Positions 1 to 11,612 of a stretch of 64,000 nucleotides of DNA are shown here, piece by piece (position 1 is the first letter of the stretch; every line of letters begins with the position of its first letter). The notes under the pieces were generated by a model. The model had not been told where the DNA came from and made no database searches. It saw nothing but the letters and a program-made list of their open reading frames with translations. The stretch spans positions 372,001 through 436,000 of the forward strand of contig WTXD01000015.1 of the NCBI GenBank assembly GCA_022496205.1. Direction: 5' to 3'. This DNA comes from Gloeopeniophorella convolvens. Lineage: Eukaryota; Basidiomycota; Agaricomycetes; Russulales. A program made the position numbers and the translations under genes.

Positions 1-2252
1 AAGAGGTTCTATCGCTACAATCTTGTTCCTCAGCTGACGTTCGACGAGGCTGGGTAAGTACATTCTCCAATACATCCCCAGCTAGTCTAAGCCCTCCCCA
101 GCTATGAGCTCCCATCGCAAGTGGTCTTCCATGACCTTCCTGTGGAACCGATCTACACCCTTGGTTTGGACGAGCCGTCCTCGTGGCTCGTCCGCCCACG
201 CGAAGCGCTCTACGACCTTGACAACGTCCAGCTCGGCGTTCTGTCCGGTGACGAGCGCCAGCGTGGCGTCGAAGCGATCTACGAACTCGATTACGTCATA
301 GTCGGCGGGCATGCGCGCGAGAGCGGCACGAGTGCGCCACCGCGCGGCGTCCAGCTGCAGCTTACGGCAAGCCACGGGCAACCGGTCGACGATACGCTCG
401 TTGTTGCGAACCTCGGCTACCTCCAGTTCAAGGCGACGCCGGGCGTGTACCAGCTCGAGATACGTGAAGGTCGTGGGCGCGAGGTGTTCACCATCGAGAG
501 CGCGGGGAACGAGGGCTGGATGAGTCCCACCGTCGACGAGGCCGGGAGCGAGGTCACTGTCACGAGCTTCGAAGGTGTCACGTTGTACCCGCGCCTTGCG
601 CGTCTACCGGGCCAGGAGCTCGTTGATGTGCTTGAGACCCCAGTTGAGGACGAGGAAGAGCCCAAGGGTATCGTGGACGATGTTTTCTCGCGGTAAGTTC
701 CTTCTTTTACCGGCGGCTGGGCCAGCTCCTGACGCTTTCTTCAAGCATATCTTCCATCTTCAAGCCTAAGGACAAGGAGACGAGCATCTCAACCCAGAGG
801 CACGCTGAGATCAATATCTTCACGGTGGCATCTGGCCTCCTGTACGAGGTGAGAAAACCTTGACAAACTCATCTCACTGCCTGCTCATGTGCCCCTCAGA
901 GGTTCGCTTCAATCATGATATTGAGCGTTCTGCGCAACACAAAGCACACCGTCAAGTTCTGGTTCATTGAGAATTTCCTTTCACCATCGTTCCTCGTATG
1001 TACCCCTCATACATTGAGCCCACCAAACCCTCCTCACATACGATGCAGGAGTTCATCCCCCAATTCGCTGAGGAATACGGCTTCAAATACGAGCTCGTCA
1101 CGTACAAGTGGCCAACCTGGCTCAGGCAGCAGCGAGAGAAGCAGCGCATCATCTGGGCGTATAAGATCCTCTTCTTGGACGTGCTCTTCCCCATGGACCT
1201 CGACAAGGTCATCTTCGTCGACGCGGACCAGATCGTCCGCGCGGACCTGAAGGAATTGATCGATCTCGACCTTCACGGCGCTCCGTACGGCTACACGCCA
1301 ATGGGTGATGACAATACCGAGATGGAAGGCTTCCGGTTCTGGAAGACGGGATACTGGAGGGATTTCTTGCGGGGCAGACCCTATCACATCAGGTGAGGCG
1401 CAGACGTGGATGAGCGCCCACCTTGACATTGATAATCATCTAAGCGCCCTCTATGTCGTTGACCTCGTTCGGTTCCGTCAAATGGCCGCTGGAGTGCGCA
1501 TCTCATGCTTTAGATCTTTTCGTTGTGATGCTTACTCCAGCACCATAGGATATCCTTCGCAGTCATTACCAGCAACTGTCGGCCGACCCCAACTCGCTCG
1601 CCAACTTAGATCAAGGTTGGTTCTTTTTTCCTACCCTCCTAGGTCCTCACTCACGGCGCATGACAGACTTACCGAACAACCTCCAAATGAATGTCCCAAT
1701 CGTGAGTATATGAGGAGCTGTTATCATGTGTGAGTTGCTCACCCGTTCTGCAGTTCTCCCTGCATGAAGACTGGCTCTGGGTGAGTTATTTTCGCCCCTT
1801 GTAAAACCACCCACGACTAATTTCATCCCAGTGCGAAACTTGGTGTATGTTTGGCAACGCTGTCAGGTGGAATCGAGTTCCTGACGCCTCCTTCAGGCAG
1901 CAAAGATAGGCTCCACCGAGCGAAGACAATCGATCTCTGTCAGAACCCACTGACGGTGCGTGATTGCCCTATGAATTGGTTCGGGGCTGTATTCATAATT
2001 CGTCTTTTCGAGCAGAAAGAGCCAAAACTGGCTCGCGCTCGCCAGATTCCGGAGTGGGAGCAGTATGACTCTGAGATCGCACGCTTCACCCGGAGACTTG
2101 CCGATGAGGGCCGGATCCATGCCAGCGCCGCTGCGGCAGACGTCAATGAACTGGCCAAAGTTGGGTCCGCGCAGGCCGCAGCAGAGGCGGAAGATGCTCA
2201 CACGGCGGAGGAGACGAGGGAAGACGCAACTCCTGTCCGGGATGAGCTGTGA
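1..2252 (+). CDS. UDP-glucose:glycoprotein glucosyltransferase, C-terminal part (5' end outside window)
   Basis: ER-lumen folding sensor that re-glucosylates N-glycans of misfolded glycoproteins so that calnexin can rebind them. Twelve exons can be placed: 1-53, 102-692, 746-848, 900-995, 1049-1392, 1445-1493, 1549-1615, 1667-1701, 1754-1780, 1832-1844, 1897-1955 and 2016-2252, all with GT/AG borders and a continuous frame. The first two exons hold the end of the beta-rich region ([13 protein letters not shown]). From about 790 the GT24 catalytic domain follows: [26 protein letters not shown], the metal-binding DAD in [15 protein letters not shown], then [19 protein letters not shown] and HEDWLWCETWC. 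The acidic, Ala-rich tail ends in RDEL just before the TGA at 2250, a KDEL-type ER-retrieval signal. The N-terminal thioredoxin-like domains lie left of the window. A decayed copy of the 3' end sits at 12288-12530. Confidence 0.95.
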
Positions 2253-2999
2253 CGGTGGTTATCAGTATAATGTACTAGAACTATTATTAACGGCCCTTGC
2301 GCCCTCCACGGTATCTGGTCAAATGCGTTGTCAGGCGATGTGTCGAATGTGCATGTGACCACACTGCGCCGCCGACCGTGACGGCGGCGCAGGTATGATG
2401 AAATCGTCTTGCAGATTTCACACCGCAATCGAGGCGCGATCGGGAGCACGTCGCACGATCATCTGTCTTGTCCTCATTTGCGTCCCAGACCTCTCCCCTA
2501 AGTCCACAAGCCCACGTTACAACATCGCCGGTCTAGCCATTTGTCCAGCAATCATCTATGGGTACGTCGACGAAGGGGTTCTCTGAAACTTAAACTAGAA
2601 TTTTACGCTTTAACTCGTCCGTAGTAAGCGCGGTACGTGCCACGCGTGATGGTCGTTAGTCTCCACGTGTAGGCCTTAGTAGTAAGTGCTGAGTATCCAG
2701 AAAGTGCTCTCCGACTCACGCATGTCACGCCGGATCAGTCGAACCGGGCTTCAGCTAACCGTCCGACTGCATGGCAAACGGCCTGGGTGACCCCGGCAGG
2801 TTGCGTGTCGGTCTGTGCCGGCATAGTGGCAGTAACCAAGAATGACATCACCAAAAATTGACAGATGGGCATCTATATCCCCGCATTGGGCAGTCACTCT
2901 GTCACACAATCCGAAATGATATTTTTAGACTGCTTCATAATAGGATGTATTCGAGTATTCTAGACATGATGAAAAAATGACCAAGTCGTAACCAACTGG
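2253..2999. other. Intergenic, no gene recognised
   Basis: No ORF with a recognisable domain. The first ~200 bases downstream of the glucosyltransferase stop are the 3' flank that is also found, diverged, at 12340-12530. The last ~150 bases are AT-rich and end abruptly at the GC-rich block that follows. Confidence 0.6.
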
Positions 3000-3840
3000 G
3001 GGAGGGTACTGGGAAGGGGGCAAGCCACGGGTGTACACCCCCTATGGCACGCCGTCTGACATGCTACAGGCCGACAGGAGCGCAGCCCTTACGATGTGCA
3101 CGCGGCGGTGCACAAGTACATCCCGTAAGGCGGCAGCCACGCACCCTGCGATGTGCGGCCGACGACCCCGGGATGCACCGCGATGTGGCATGCTGGCGGG
3201 GTCTCGTGGGGCGTGCACCCGTCGGTGTTGCATGCTGCGTCGCAGGACACGTGGCTGCTGTCCTACAGGGCATGCAGTGCGCAGCCCTGGCCGTGCGCCC
3301 TGCACCCCACAGCACGCCGTACGGCACGCGACGGCGGCGGTGGCGACGCAGTCTCCTGCAACATCACGCGACGGCGGCCCATCGTGTGCCCCGCAGGACG
3401 TTGGCGCCATGCCCTGTGCGCGGTGCTGTGCGCCGTGTGCCACGGCCCGTGGGGCGCCACAGACGGGGGTGCGTGCGCACATCCTCTCGGGCGCGTGCAT
3501 GGGGATGCATGGGCTCGTGCGCACGCGGGGCATGCCTCGCAACGTGCCCATGCCCAACCGTATCCTGATGGGTGTTGCGGAAGACGGGCGTGGTGGTGCT
3601 GGGGCGCAGCTCACATGTCCCGCGCTTGCCACGCCAACGCCTGCTATGACTGACCACATCCCCGCTCGACACAATTGGCATCGGCGGAGGTGGTGGAAGG
3701 TGATGCAGCGGCGTCGGCATAGTGGGAAGTGCAGGGTGGGTGGGGTGGAGCGGTGGTGGCAGGTGAGGCGGAAGCTGGGGCTGCAGCGGCACCGTTGTGA
3801 AGCTGGTGCCGGCGAGGGTTGAGGAGGTGAGGGGGTAGAC
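3000..3840. other. GC-rich anonymous block, probably non-coding
   Basis: A sharply bounded GC- and CpG-rich stretch. Long open frames run through it on both strands, including 3031-3822 on + and 3042-3917 on -. None has a recognisable domain, splice pattern or normal amino-acid composition: the translations are Cys/Arg/His-rich and repetitive. Words such as gcgatgtg, cgacggcgg and gcatgc recur. The open frames are best explained by scarcity of stop codons in GC-rich DNA. It may be a decayed repeat or an insertion; I cannot name a family. Confidence 0.4.
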
Positions 3841-4289
3841 TGTAGAAGCGGGGTACAGCGAGGACGAGGGGGCCGCAAAACTTCGCTGCGCTCATATTTG
3901 CATGTGCTTGTGTCCATAACTACGATTAAAATGGGAGGGCGTTACATGCGTGACAATTGCGTGTATGATGTCATTCTTGGTTACTGCCACCTTGTCGTCT
4001 GTGCCGGTCCACCGGCATCTACCGGCACCCGGTCCGTCGTCAGTGTCAGCAGCGGTACCGGTACGCGGTCCCGCTGCCGCGGAGAAGCCGTCAACTTCTT
4101 CGTCATCAGCTATCGTCAACTGAGCTGACTCCCTCTTCTATTGTTGCAGCTCCTATCGTCAGAGTCTTTCTACCCGTCACTGCCATACTTATCCCCCATT
4201 GCTACCACCTGCACCGCCCAAATAGTCCAACAACAGAGAAATCACCTTGGGTGTATAGCTCTGAATAAAAAAGAAACAATAGATTCATC

Positions 4290-4925
4290 AAGTCGAACTA
4301 CGTGGGGGCTTATTAACTGACAGGTGGAGCCCGAAGTGGTGATGGAGGTGCTCACCACGCCTGGAGGCACATGCTGTTGCGACGTGGCAAGCCAACTGGG
4401 TCACTGCGGCCGTGAGGGCGCATCGGTAGTACGTCGTGCGCCGCGTTGAAGAATGATTGAAAGGGTAGGTGCAATTAGCCGGCGCGCCCACTGGCGCGAG
4501 CTGCATGTCACGTGTCACGGCACACGCTGTCAGAAGGTGGCGAAGGACCGTGGCATCGCGCAGCGGCCGTGCACCCACCCAAGAAGCGCGGTTCCGAGCT
4601 GGCGGGGGCAGCTTCCCACTGCGCCCGTACCGCGTAAACCTTGGCGCCCGTCATACGTCGCATCTGCCATCGGGGTGTCGAGTAAGCAGGCACCGAGGGT
4701 ACCATTCTGCGCCCGCGTACATTGTGCGTTGGGGCACGCGTCGGGACGACGCAGTTGGTCAGTTGCGCGTCGTTTCTCGGTAACCAAGTCGGCCGCGTGT
4801 GGGAGCGATCACGGGCGCTGGGTCGCAGGGCGGGTAGGGAAGTAAGCACGGCCGGTTGTCGCACCCGCACCCGCTTCTGTTGCGATGCGCTGGCGACAGT
4901 CCCGTGCACGGCGCTGGCCTAGCTC
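4290..4925. other. Second GC-rich anonymous block
   Basis: Similar in character to the block at 3000-3840: high GC, overlapping ORFs of 85-133 codons in several frames, no domain and no conserved splice pattern. The 3841-4289 spacer between the two blocks is more AT-rich and also shows no gene. Confidence 0.35.
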
Positions 4926-6590
4926 TTCTTGAGCTCTTGTTCTTGTTCCGCTCTAAGGTGGGATAGTGGGTATGGCGAGGATGGGAGCGTATGTGTGTTA
5001 AGCATACAGACTCACTGCCAGCACTATACGACTAATCTGGCACCCGCGGTTCACCATCCCATGTTGGAGTGGCGAAATGCGACGAGCAGAGATGACAGGT
5101 GGTGACATAGCATGTAGGGGCACGGGCGTGGCAGTAGAGCATCTTGCGTGGGAATTGTTTGTTCAGAACATGATTTGACTCCGACCTCGGCGTACCGCGG
5201 GCGCGGCTCTCCCTTATCCCCCCCGGCTCGCCCTCGCTCAGGCTCGATTCTCGAATAATTCGACCTCTCCTAAGGCATCTGGGAACGAGACTAAGGCAAG
5301 TTCATCAAAGGGCGGTATCAAAGAGGCGCTAATGGTTAACTCCGCCCCGATGAACAGCCCTGAACAACCAGAGTTCTGGCTCCAGCGTTCTCGCTGTGTG
5401 TCGGTTGTTCATCTCCGATGCGATCCTGCGCCCTTCCACGCTGGACGGGCGCTGTTGTCAGGTTTCCTTGCGCTGCCCTTTGCTTGGAGTCTCTGCAATG
5501 CATCTAGCAGCCTCACGGCGGCCTCATGTGTCAAGGAAGCCGCCGATACACCACTGAAGGGGACCTCATATGTAGTAGGCCGCAATACTTTCGATCGTAT
5601 CTCTTGGCACTTCTCCTAACAAGTTCATATCAATCTCACCGATTCACCGCGTGTGTTCTGTGGTGATTGCATCTTTCTATCGCAACCAGGAAAGACCCGT
5701 GACTGCGGGTGACTTCATGCTTCTGTCAGCCGAGACTCAGGAGACGATGAAGTCCAGACAGAGTCACCCACAAAGGACGTCGGAAGTCGGACTCGTGTAC
5801 CCTTCTTGACCGTGGATACTGCAATGACGCCCCGACCTCTCATTTCGAAGGAAGGACGGCCCATGCAATCTGGGCGCCGTCTCAGCCTGTCGGTGCGTGT
5901 AGTAAATCCATGAGGAGCTCCGCACTCAACAAGGGACAATTGCAGTACTACAAGTGACTCACTGTTTTTTCGTGTCTCTACGGTCAAGTGGAACCTGTCA
6001 GTGGATGTTTTGACGGGTCCTGCCACCGCTTCTAACGCTACTGCTTCTAGGCCCTCAAACGATCAGAGAAGCTACACCTTGTTCCTATCGTACGCGGTTG
6101 AACAGGGCTATACGAGCAAATCTGCGCACATCACGGTTTCACTTCTTCACGTCCCCGACCCATGGTGGCTGTAGCACCATCGTATCACTTCATGGAGCAA
6201 CATTCGCCGGCCTCCTGGCCTCGTCACGGTATCATAAAACTAATCATTGGGCTCTCTCCAGCGCACGCGAAGCGCTCCACACATTGGCGTGTTGAACAGA
6301 AACGGCTACATTGTCACACGACCACACTCGGGCGTGGCTGAAATTATCACGTCCCTGTTGCATCAAAGTCCTGCGGAGGTCCCCTGTCCGTCCATTCATA
6401 CCTAATGAGATGCGCGCGAACCGCACACTCCTCTCCAGAAATGTGATCCTATCACATACGTGACTTTGCACCGTCTGCGGCATGAAATCGATGCATGTCT
6501 GCGCCCGCCGCTTGTCGCTGAGGTCACAATCGTGGGTGGAGGGGTCGTCGGTCGTATATGCGGGTGGGTTTGCGGACGTGGCAAATATTG
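4926..6590. other. Long gene-poor interval
   Basis: No gene could be supported. The best ORF is 5715-6026 on the minus strand (103 codons, no domain recognised), with shorter ones at 5332-5619 (+) and 6098-6295 (+). Composition is ordinary for the window. Nothing resembling an RNA gene or a transposase was seen. Confidence 0.5.
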
Positions 6591-6596
6591 GAGTGG

Positions 6597-6602
6597 TATA
6601 AG
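6597..6602 (+). promoter_or_regulatory. TATA-like box of DUF6535 copy 1
   Basis: TATAAG lies about 90 bases before the ATG at 6691. All three DUF6535 copies have a TATA-like element 70-95 bases before the start codon, which supports the chosen starts. Confidence 0.45.
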
Positions 6603-6690
6603 TACTAATGGTTCATGCTTGGCAGGTGCTGAAGGCCCTGCCGATCCTCTATCTTCTGACTTCCCTAAGCCTCAGCACCGACCGCTCATA

Positions 6691-9007
6691 ATGGCTAGTT
6701 CGCATCGAGATGTCGAGAGCTTGGGGCAGCCTCCCCAAGTTTATAGCATGGATTACTCGCCAGTCTCGTATAAGGAGGGTCCGAGATCGACTAATGCATC
6801 GTCCGGTCCGAATTCCAAGGAACCAAGTAAGTCTACGGTCTTCGATTCGGTACAGAGTGGATTAATGACCCGTTTATCGGTGAAGTAGCTACTACATCTC
6901 CTGCGATGGCACAGGACAAAGGCGCGCATCCAGTCCCGTCTAGTGCTGTCAGGGGTGTTGTGGGCTAACTGGATTGCCTTTAGACCTCAGGAATACTCTC
7001 AGGAATTTGCGTAGCCATGGTGCGCAACACCGCACAACCACTGCAGGCACGTGGTGCAATGATGGTTTTTTTCAAGCGGTCGAGTGCAGCTGACGGCAGT
7101 ATCTGGCAGATTCCGAGCTCCCCAGTGAGCATGCCCCAGACGGTTTTAGCGACCCTTCAAGCCAGATGTGGACGTTGTATCTGTCTCAAGCTGAGAATTA
7201 TGATAAAGAGTTTGGGGAGAGTTTAAAGGGAGATATGGAAGGATTGCTGGTCTTCGTGAGTTCTAGAGAGCTGCTTGGTTTGGCGCAAGTCTGACGGACA
7301 CAAACAGACGGGCCTCTTCTCTGCCGCCCTGGCAACTTTCCTCGTCGAGAGCTACCAGAACCTGTCACCTCCTGCAAACACCCCCCAACAAAGTGCGGAG
7401 AACTTCACACCCTCGTCGTCCGCTGTCCGCGTCAACGTTTTTTGGTTTCTCAGCTTGGTCCTTAACCTCATTTGTGCTCTCGTCGCAACGCTCGTGCAGC
7501 AGTGGTCACGGCGCTATCAGCAACTCACGCGACGGCGGAGTACCCCACACAAGCGCGGGCGTGTGCGCGCGTTCTTACATCGCGGGATCGAGCGCTCACA
7601 GCTGACTTGTGTCGTGGAAGGCATGATAATCGCCATCCACGCCTCGGTCGGGCTATTCCTCATTGGACTATTCGACTTCCTTCGCCCCATCAACAAAACG
7701 GTCGCGTTCGCAGTACTGGGACTCGAAGCCGCTTTCGCTGTGGCGTACTGCGCTGTCACTTTTGCACCGTCCATATCCCTCGACTTGCCATACATCACCC
7801 CACTATCGAGCGCAGTCTGGCGCCTCTCCCAAGCTGCGACAACCTCCTACCTTAAGCTCTCTGACGTCATTTGGTCGGGCCAGGGTGAGGTCGTCAAGTT
7901 ACACGAAACGAGGCTCAAGGAAGGGTTGGAAGACAGTGTCCTCAGCAGTGCAATTCGAGCGTCGCCGGATATCGACAAGGAGGCGCTCGGCTGGCTGCTC
8001 GGGGAGCTGGACGAGGACCACGAAGTAGACTCCTTCATTTCCAGCATCCAGGCTTCTTCGACTCGAAGGTTGTAGAAGACCCAGACAAAACCATGCTGGG
8101 ACTCCTTCAACCCGAACAGCGCGACGGCGAGTCAGTATTTGGCTCGCTCCTCGGCCGTACCCTGGAGTCGTACCTATTTGGCAACGACGTCGGTCTCAAG
8201 GAACGGGACCGAGAGCGCGGTCTGCGTAGTTGCCTTCGTGCCCTCTGGTATTGCGCGCGGTCCTACTGCAATGGTCAGACCGCCTCGGGAGGGGAGGGCT
8301 TGGGGTTACCGCATTACGTGTGGGAGGCCTTCACCAGGCCGGGCTTCCTCGGCGCGCTGAAGAGCCACAGCGACCAGCTCGTCAAGTTAGGCTCACGGTG
8401 CATTCTCGCGTTATTTCAGCTACGGCGTTCCCAGGACGAGGCACGCCACTTCGGGCACCGTGCGAACGTGCCTACCCACATCCGAAACACCATTCTGAAT
8501 CCCACCTCCCGAAACCTGGACGGTTCCGACCAGCGCGTCTTCCCAGACTCCGTGGAGTTGACCATAGTCGTTGCTTTCATCACCGATGCGCTCCACATCT
8601 CACAATCCATGACCCCACTATCCGCACGGACCCTGAAAGTTCTTCAGGAGACCCTAGACGCCCTTCACGAACAGATCACCCGTGCATGCGGCGTCCATGT
8701 CCCGTTGACCGTCACACAAGAGACGCGCTCCCTGTTTGCAAACCGCGACGCAGAGCTTCTTCGGCTCTTCCGCAACGAACAGCAGAAGGACGTCTTCATG
8801 AATCAGTTGGAACAACTTTCTCGCAACGCGCAGCAGATGACGGCCGAGCCCGCTGAGGAGTGGGAGACGGAATCTGCGTCTGCAACTGTGGACGGGTACG
8901 ATAGAGAAGGCGGTCAACAAAGCGAAGGCACTAGAAGAAGTTCTAGGGTCCCCCGTACATCAAGCGCATGTTCGGTGCGGGGGTCATGGCACGTGCACAT
9001 AGCATGA
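6691..9007 (+). pseudogene. DUF6535-domain membrane protein, copy 1 (one frameshift)
   Basis: Fungal multi-pass membrane protein family of unknown function. Exon 1 (6691-6826) encodes a short cytosolic lead matching copy 3 (MASSHRDVE against MASPHHDIE). A middle exon ends at 7255 with the family motif DKEFGESLKGDMEGLLVF. The main exon starts at 7308 (TGLFSAALATFLVESY) and carries the transmembrane core: WFLSLVLNLICALVATLVQQW, then VGLFLIGLFDFL and a third hydrophobic stretch. Near 8047-8050 the frame breaks: copies 2 and 3 read PGFF where this copy is one base short, so the original frame ends at 8075. The rest of the protein (TMLGLLQPEQ and a long helical tail) continues in the -1 frame to the TGA at 9005. 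One base restores an uninterrupted ORF, so this is either a recent pseudogene or an assembly error. Confidence 0.75.
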
Positions 9008-9405
9008 GGCAAGTCGCACCGTTGTAGCATCACAAGCCAGAGCAGCGCTAACACAAATTCCCCATAGTTTCTCAGGGATAAATACCAATAGCCCTAGACC
9101 CGCAGTGTTGAATCCGCAGACGAGGTCGGACACAAGTCAGAGTTGAGATTCCGCTCCCTTGGATGCTCCGTGAGATGCCATCGTGGCACTAAAGATGCTC
9201 TACGGCCATTATGTATAAGTGACCAGTGACTGGTGGCCTGCATAGCGTGATTCTAACCTCCGTATATACCAACGTGTAGTCTGGATATATACATTTGTCG
9301 TGATTCGCATGTACCTCCGATGACCCGGAACCGCTCGCTATAGACAGACAATACATACATGCTTCCCCACCAACCAGCCAACGAAGTTCGACCTATATCC
9401 ACGCA
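9008..9405. other. Intergenic, nothing seen
   Basis: Three-prime flank of DUF6535 copy 1. It is AT-richer than its neighbours, with no ORF or repeat of note. Confidence 0.5.
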
Positions 9406-10690
9406 TCAGAGCTGAGCACCCTCGGAGCGCCCCCGAAGCATGAGCAGCTCGGCGACGACCTCGAGCGGGCTCGTCACGTGCCACTTGGCGAGCGCGCGCT
9501 TCGACGGGTGCCCGACGGCCGTCGTGGAAACGTCCGCAGGCGCGAGCTGCAGCGTTGCGCGCGGGTGCGCGGACACTTTATCTTTTGCGAGTAGGGAGAT
9601 GGAGAGCGGCGCGTCCATCGTGAGCGCACTGGCGCCCGCGCCGACGGCGTCGGGGAACTGCAGCGAGCGTAACACGTCCTCGTCCGTCTGACGAACTCTG
9701 CGTCAGAGTTCAACTACAGGATGCGCTTGACGATCTCGCCCGGGCGCACCTCGAGGTCCTTGCTCACGAGCACTGCAACGACGCACGATCAGCATGCCAC
9801 TCGCAGGGATAAAAGCGGGAAAGGGAGTAAAGCACCTTCGATCGGGGGCTTGTGCGGTTGGCACGCACGTCATGGTCAAGCAAGAACAGGCGCTTCTTGG
9901 CAATGGCGTAGCGCTCAAGTATGTGCGGGGTGGGCAGCGCAGGCGTCTGGCGCGCAATGCCCTGCGCTTCGACGACGTCAAGAAGCTGCTTGATGAGCGT
10001 CATCGCACATGTCTGAAACGTGTGCACTGCGATGACGTTGTGCAGCTCCGCGTGCCGTGTCCCCTTCTCGGCTTGAGACGTCAAGAGGCCGCGATGCATG
10101 ACTGCTGCCACGTCCTGCAGAGAGCAGGTCTTAGTCGGGGGATGGTCGTATAGGGAGGAATGCACGGACTCCGAGATTCCATGAATTGATCTGCAGCGCT
10201 TCCGTCATCTCGGAGGATATGCCCATGAATTTTCTCAGCACAAGAGGAGACTTCTTCGTCTTGCCCTGGGCAACGACGAACTCCATTAAAGTCGTGTTTA
10301 TGCCGTCGCGCACGGGCGTGATGACACCAAGATCGGCAGTACAAAGTAGTGCATAGAACTCGTCCTTCTTGACCGTCTGGTAGCTTCAAACAATGTGTCA
10401 GGACGTGCGGGGACAAAATGGAGTGCGGACACATACTAATGGTGAACGGGAATGAAGTCCAAGCTACCAGACTCGCCGTTGATGCTGCTGACAAGCTCGC
10501 TGACCTGGCGCTCGAGCTTCGGCGAGTCCGTGAGCGCAGGGGACGTGACTTGGATCAGCACGACATGACCTATCCATTCAGGATAATCGTGCAAGAGCTT
10601 GGAGAGGGCGCACAGCTTCTGGACGACGCCCTTGACAACGTTGAGCTTGCAGCTTGCGGAGGGCCTGTAGCTTCGGCTGAATACCGGTGC
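9406..10690 (-). pseudogene. Trehalose-6-phosphate synthase/phosphatase (TPS2-like) relic
   Basis: Decayed copy of the trehalose-phosphate phosphatase gene. The right part (about 10680 to 9880) encodes the C-terminal half of the GT20 domain with clean splicing: YPEWIGHVVLIQVTSP, DSPKLERQVSELV, the SVRDGMNTT-type motif as PVRDGINTTLMEFV, and LQINSWNLGDVA. The linker follows, up to KKRLFLLDHD, the start of the HAD phosphatase. The phosphatase core is then missing: the frame jumps to VLVSKDLEVRPGEIVKRIL, reaches an in-frame TAG at 9714-9716, and the GDDKTDE motif is reduced to a DEDVLRSL remnant in another frame. The C-terminal remnant (AKWHVTSPLEVV) ends at 9406. Nothing matching the N-terminal half of the synthase domain was found upstream. 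It cannot encode an active phosphatase. Confidence 0.8.
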
Positions 10691-10925
10691 ATACCCTGTA
10701 GGGTGGGATGCACGGACGTTAACCCGTGTATGTTCCCGTCAATTCTTTGGTGGTGGTACGAGCACTGTACGAGCGCGCCCCGAGTCGATTCGTCATTGAA
10801 GGGACGCAAAGGAGGTGGGCTGGATGTCGGGATTGGCCGAGAGACTGGCGCGGCGCACGAAAAGGGTGAGAGGGCCGAGGAACCGGCGCAGCAAATCTGG
10901 CGACGCGTGCGAACGCTCCTTGGCC

Positions 10926-10982
10926 ACCGACGACGACGACGACGACGACGACAACGACGACGACAACGACGACAACGACGTC
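10926..10982 (+). repeat. GAC/AAC trinucleotide microsatellite
   Basis: About 57 bases of (gac)n interspersed with aac units, immediately beyond the right end of the TPS2 relic. Not inside a supported gene. Confidence 0.9.
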
Positions 10983-11089
10983 CCCACCCATACTGACAAA
11001 AACACCTAGCAGCCCCGCCCGCTTCTCTCCTCCTTGCCTACCTCCTCACCGCCGCCCTCCTCCCTCAGTCGCCCCTCGCCCCCACATCG

Positions 11090-11612
11090 TGGCCCCTCAC
11101 GGCCCCTCGCGGACGCGGACGCGCTCGCGCTACGGATCAAGCGCGCGGAGTGTGCGTACCAGAGGACGCTAGTCTCGCCCTGCGGCACACCGACACGCCC
11201 ATGCCCCGCCGCCGCAGCTTCCCACCTGACCGTGACGCGTGGCACCCGTACACTGTCTGTGCGTACTCCCCTGCCGCTCCGCGCCGCCATTGTTCTCACC
11301 CCTACCACTTTGCAGGGGACTTTCTCCCACCCGCGTCCCCGTGCCTGCAGAACTCGAGCGCGTCGGCGCGCTCTGCGACGGCGGCATGTGGGTCTGCTGG
11401 CTCTCGCGCCTGCAGAAGAAGTTGGACTGTGCAGTCTACCCCGTCGGTGCGCCTGTCCGCACGTGCCGCCGCCCTCGCGCCGTCACCCCAACCCATCGCG
11501 TTTTGCGTTCTCAGGCCCGCCGGTAAACGCAATGTTGGAGGCAGAGGTGCCCGCGTGCACGCGGCACTGCCAGCTGTACGTGTTCGACTACACCGTAAGC
11601 GCGCTGCTGAGC
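11090..11612 (+). pseudogene. METTL24-like methyltransferase-domain relic (PF13383-type)
   Basis: Pieces of a fungal SAM-dependent methyltransferase-like protein can be read in order but in shifting frames. An N-terminal helix (ALRIKRAECAYQRTLVS) near 11125-11176 is followed by FPPDRDAWHPYT near 11220, GDFLPPASPC after a plausible intron, the hallmark ELERVGALCDGGMWVC at about 11350-11400, and LEAEVPACTRHCQLYVFDYTV at about 11532-11600. In the family this corresponds to RVG..GDGGKWVCG and EAELL..T.C.IYGYDFSV. The GDGG motif has become CDGG, the segments are not joined by one consistent exon structure, and the catalytic part downstream is absent. I read it as a degraded fragment; a multi-exon gene with very short exons is less likely. 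Confidence 0.5.

Noticed and set aside
3031..3917. Opposing 263- and 291-codon ORFs in the GC-rich block
   Set aside because: Both strands are open only because stops are rare; Cys/Arg/His-rich repetitive translations without a domain.
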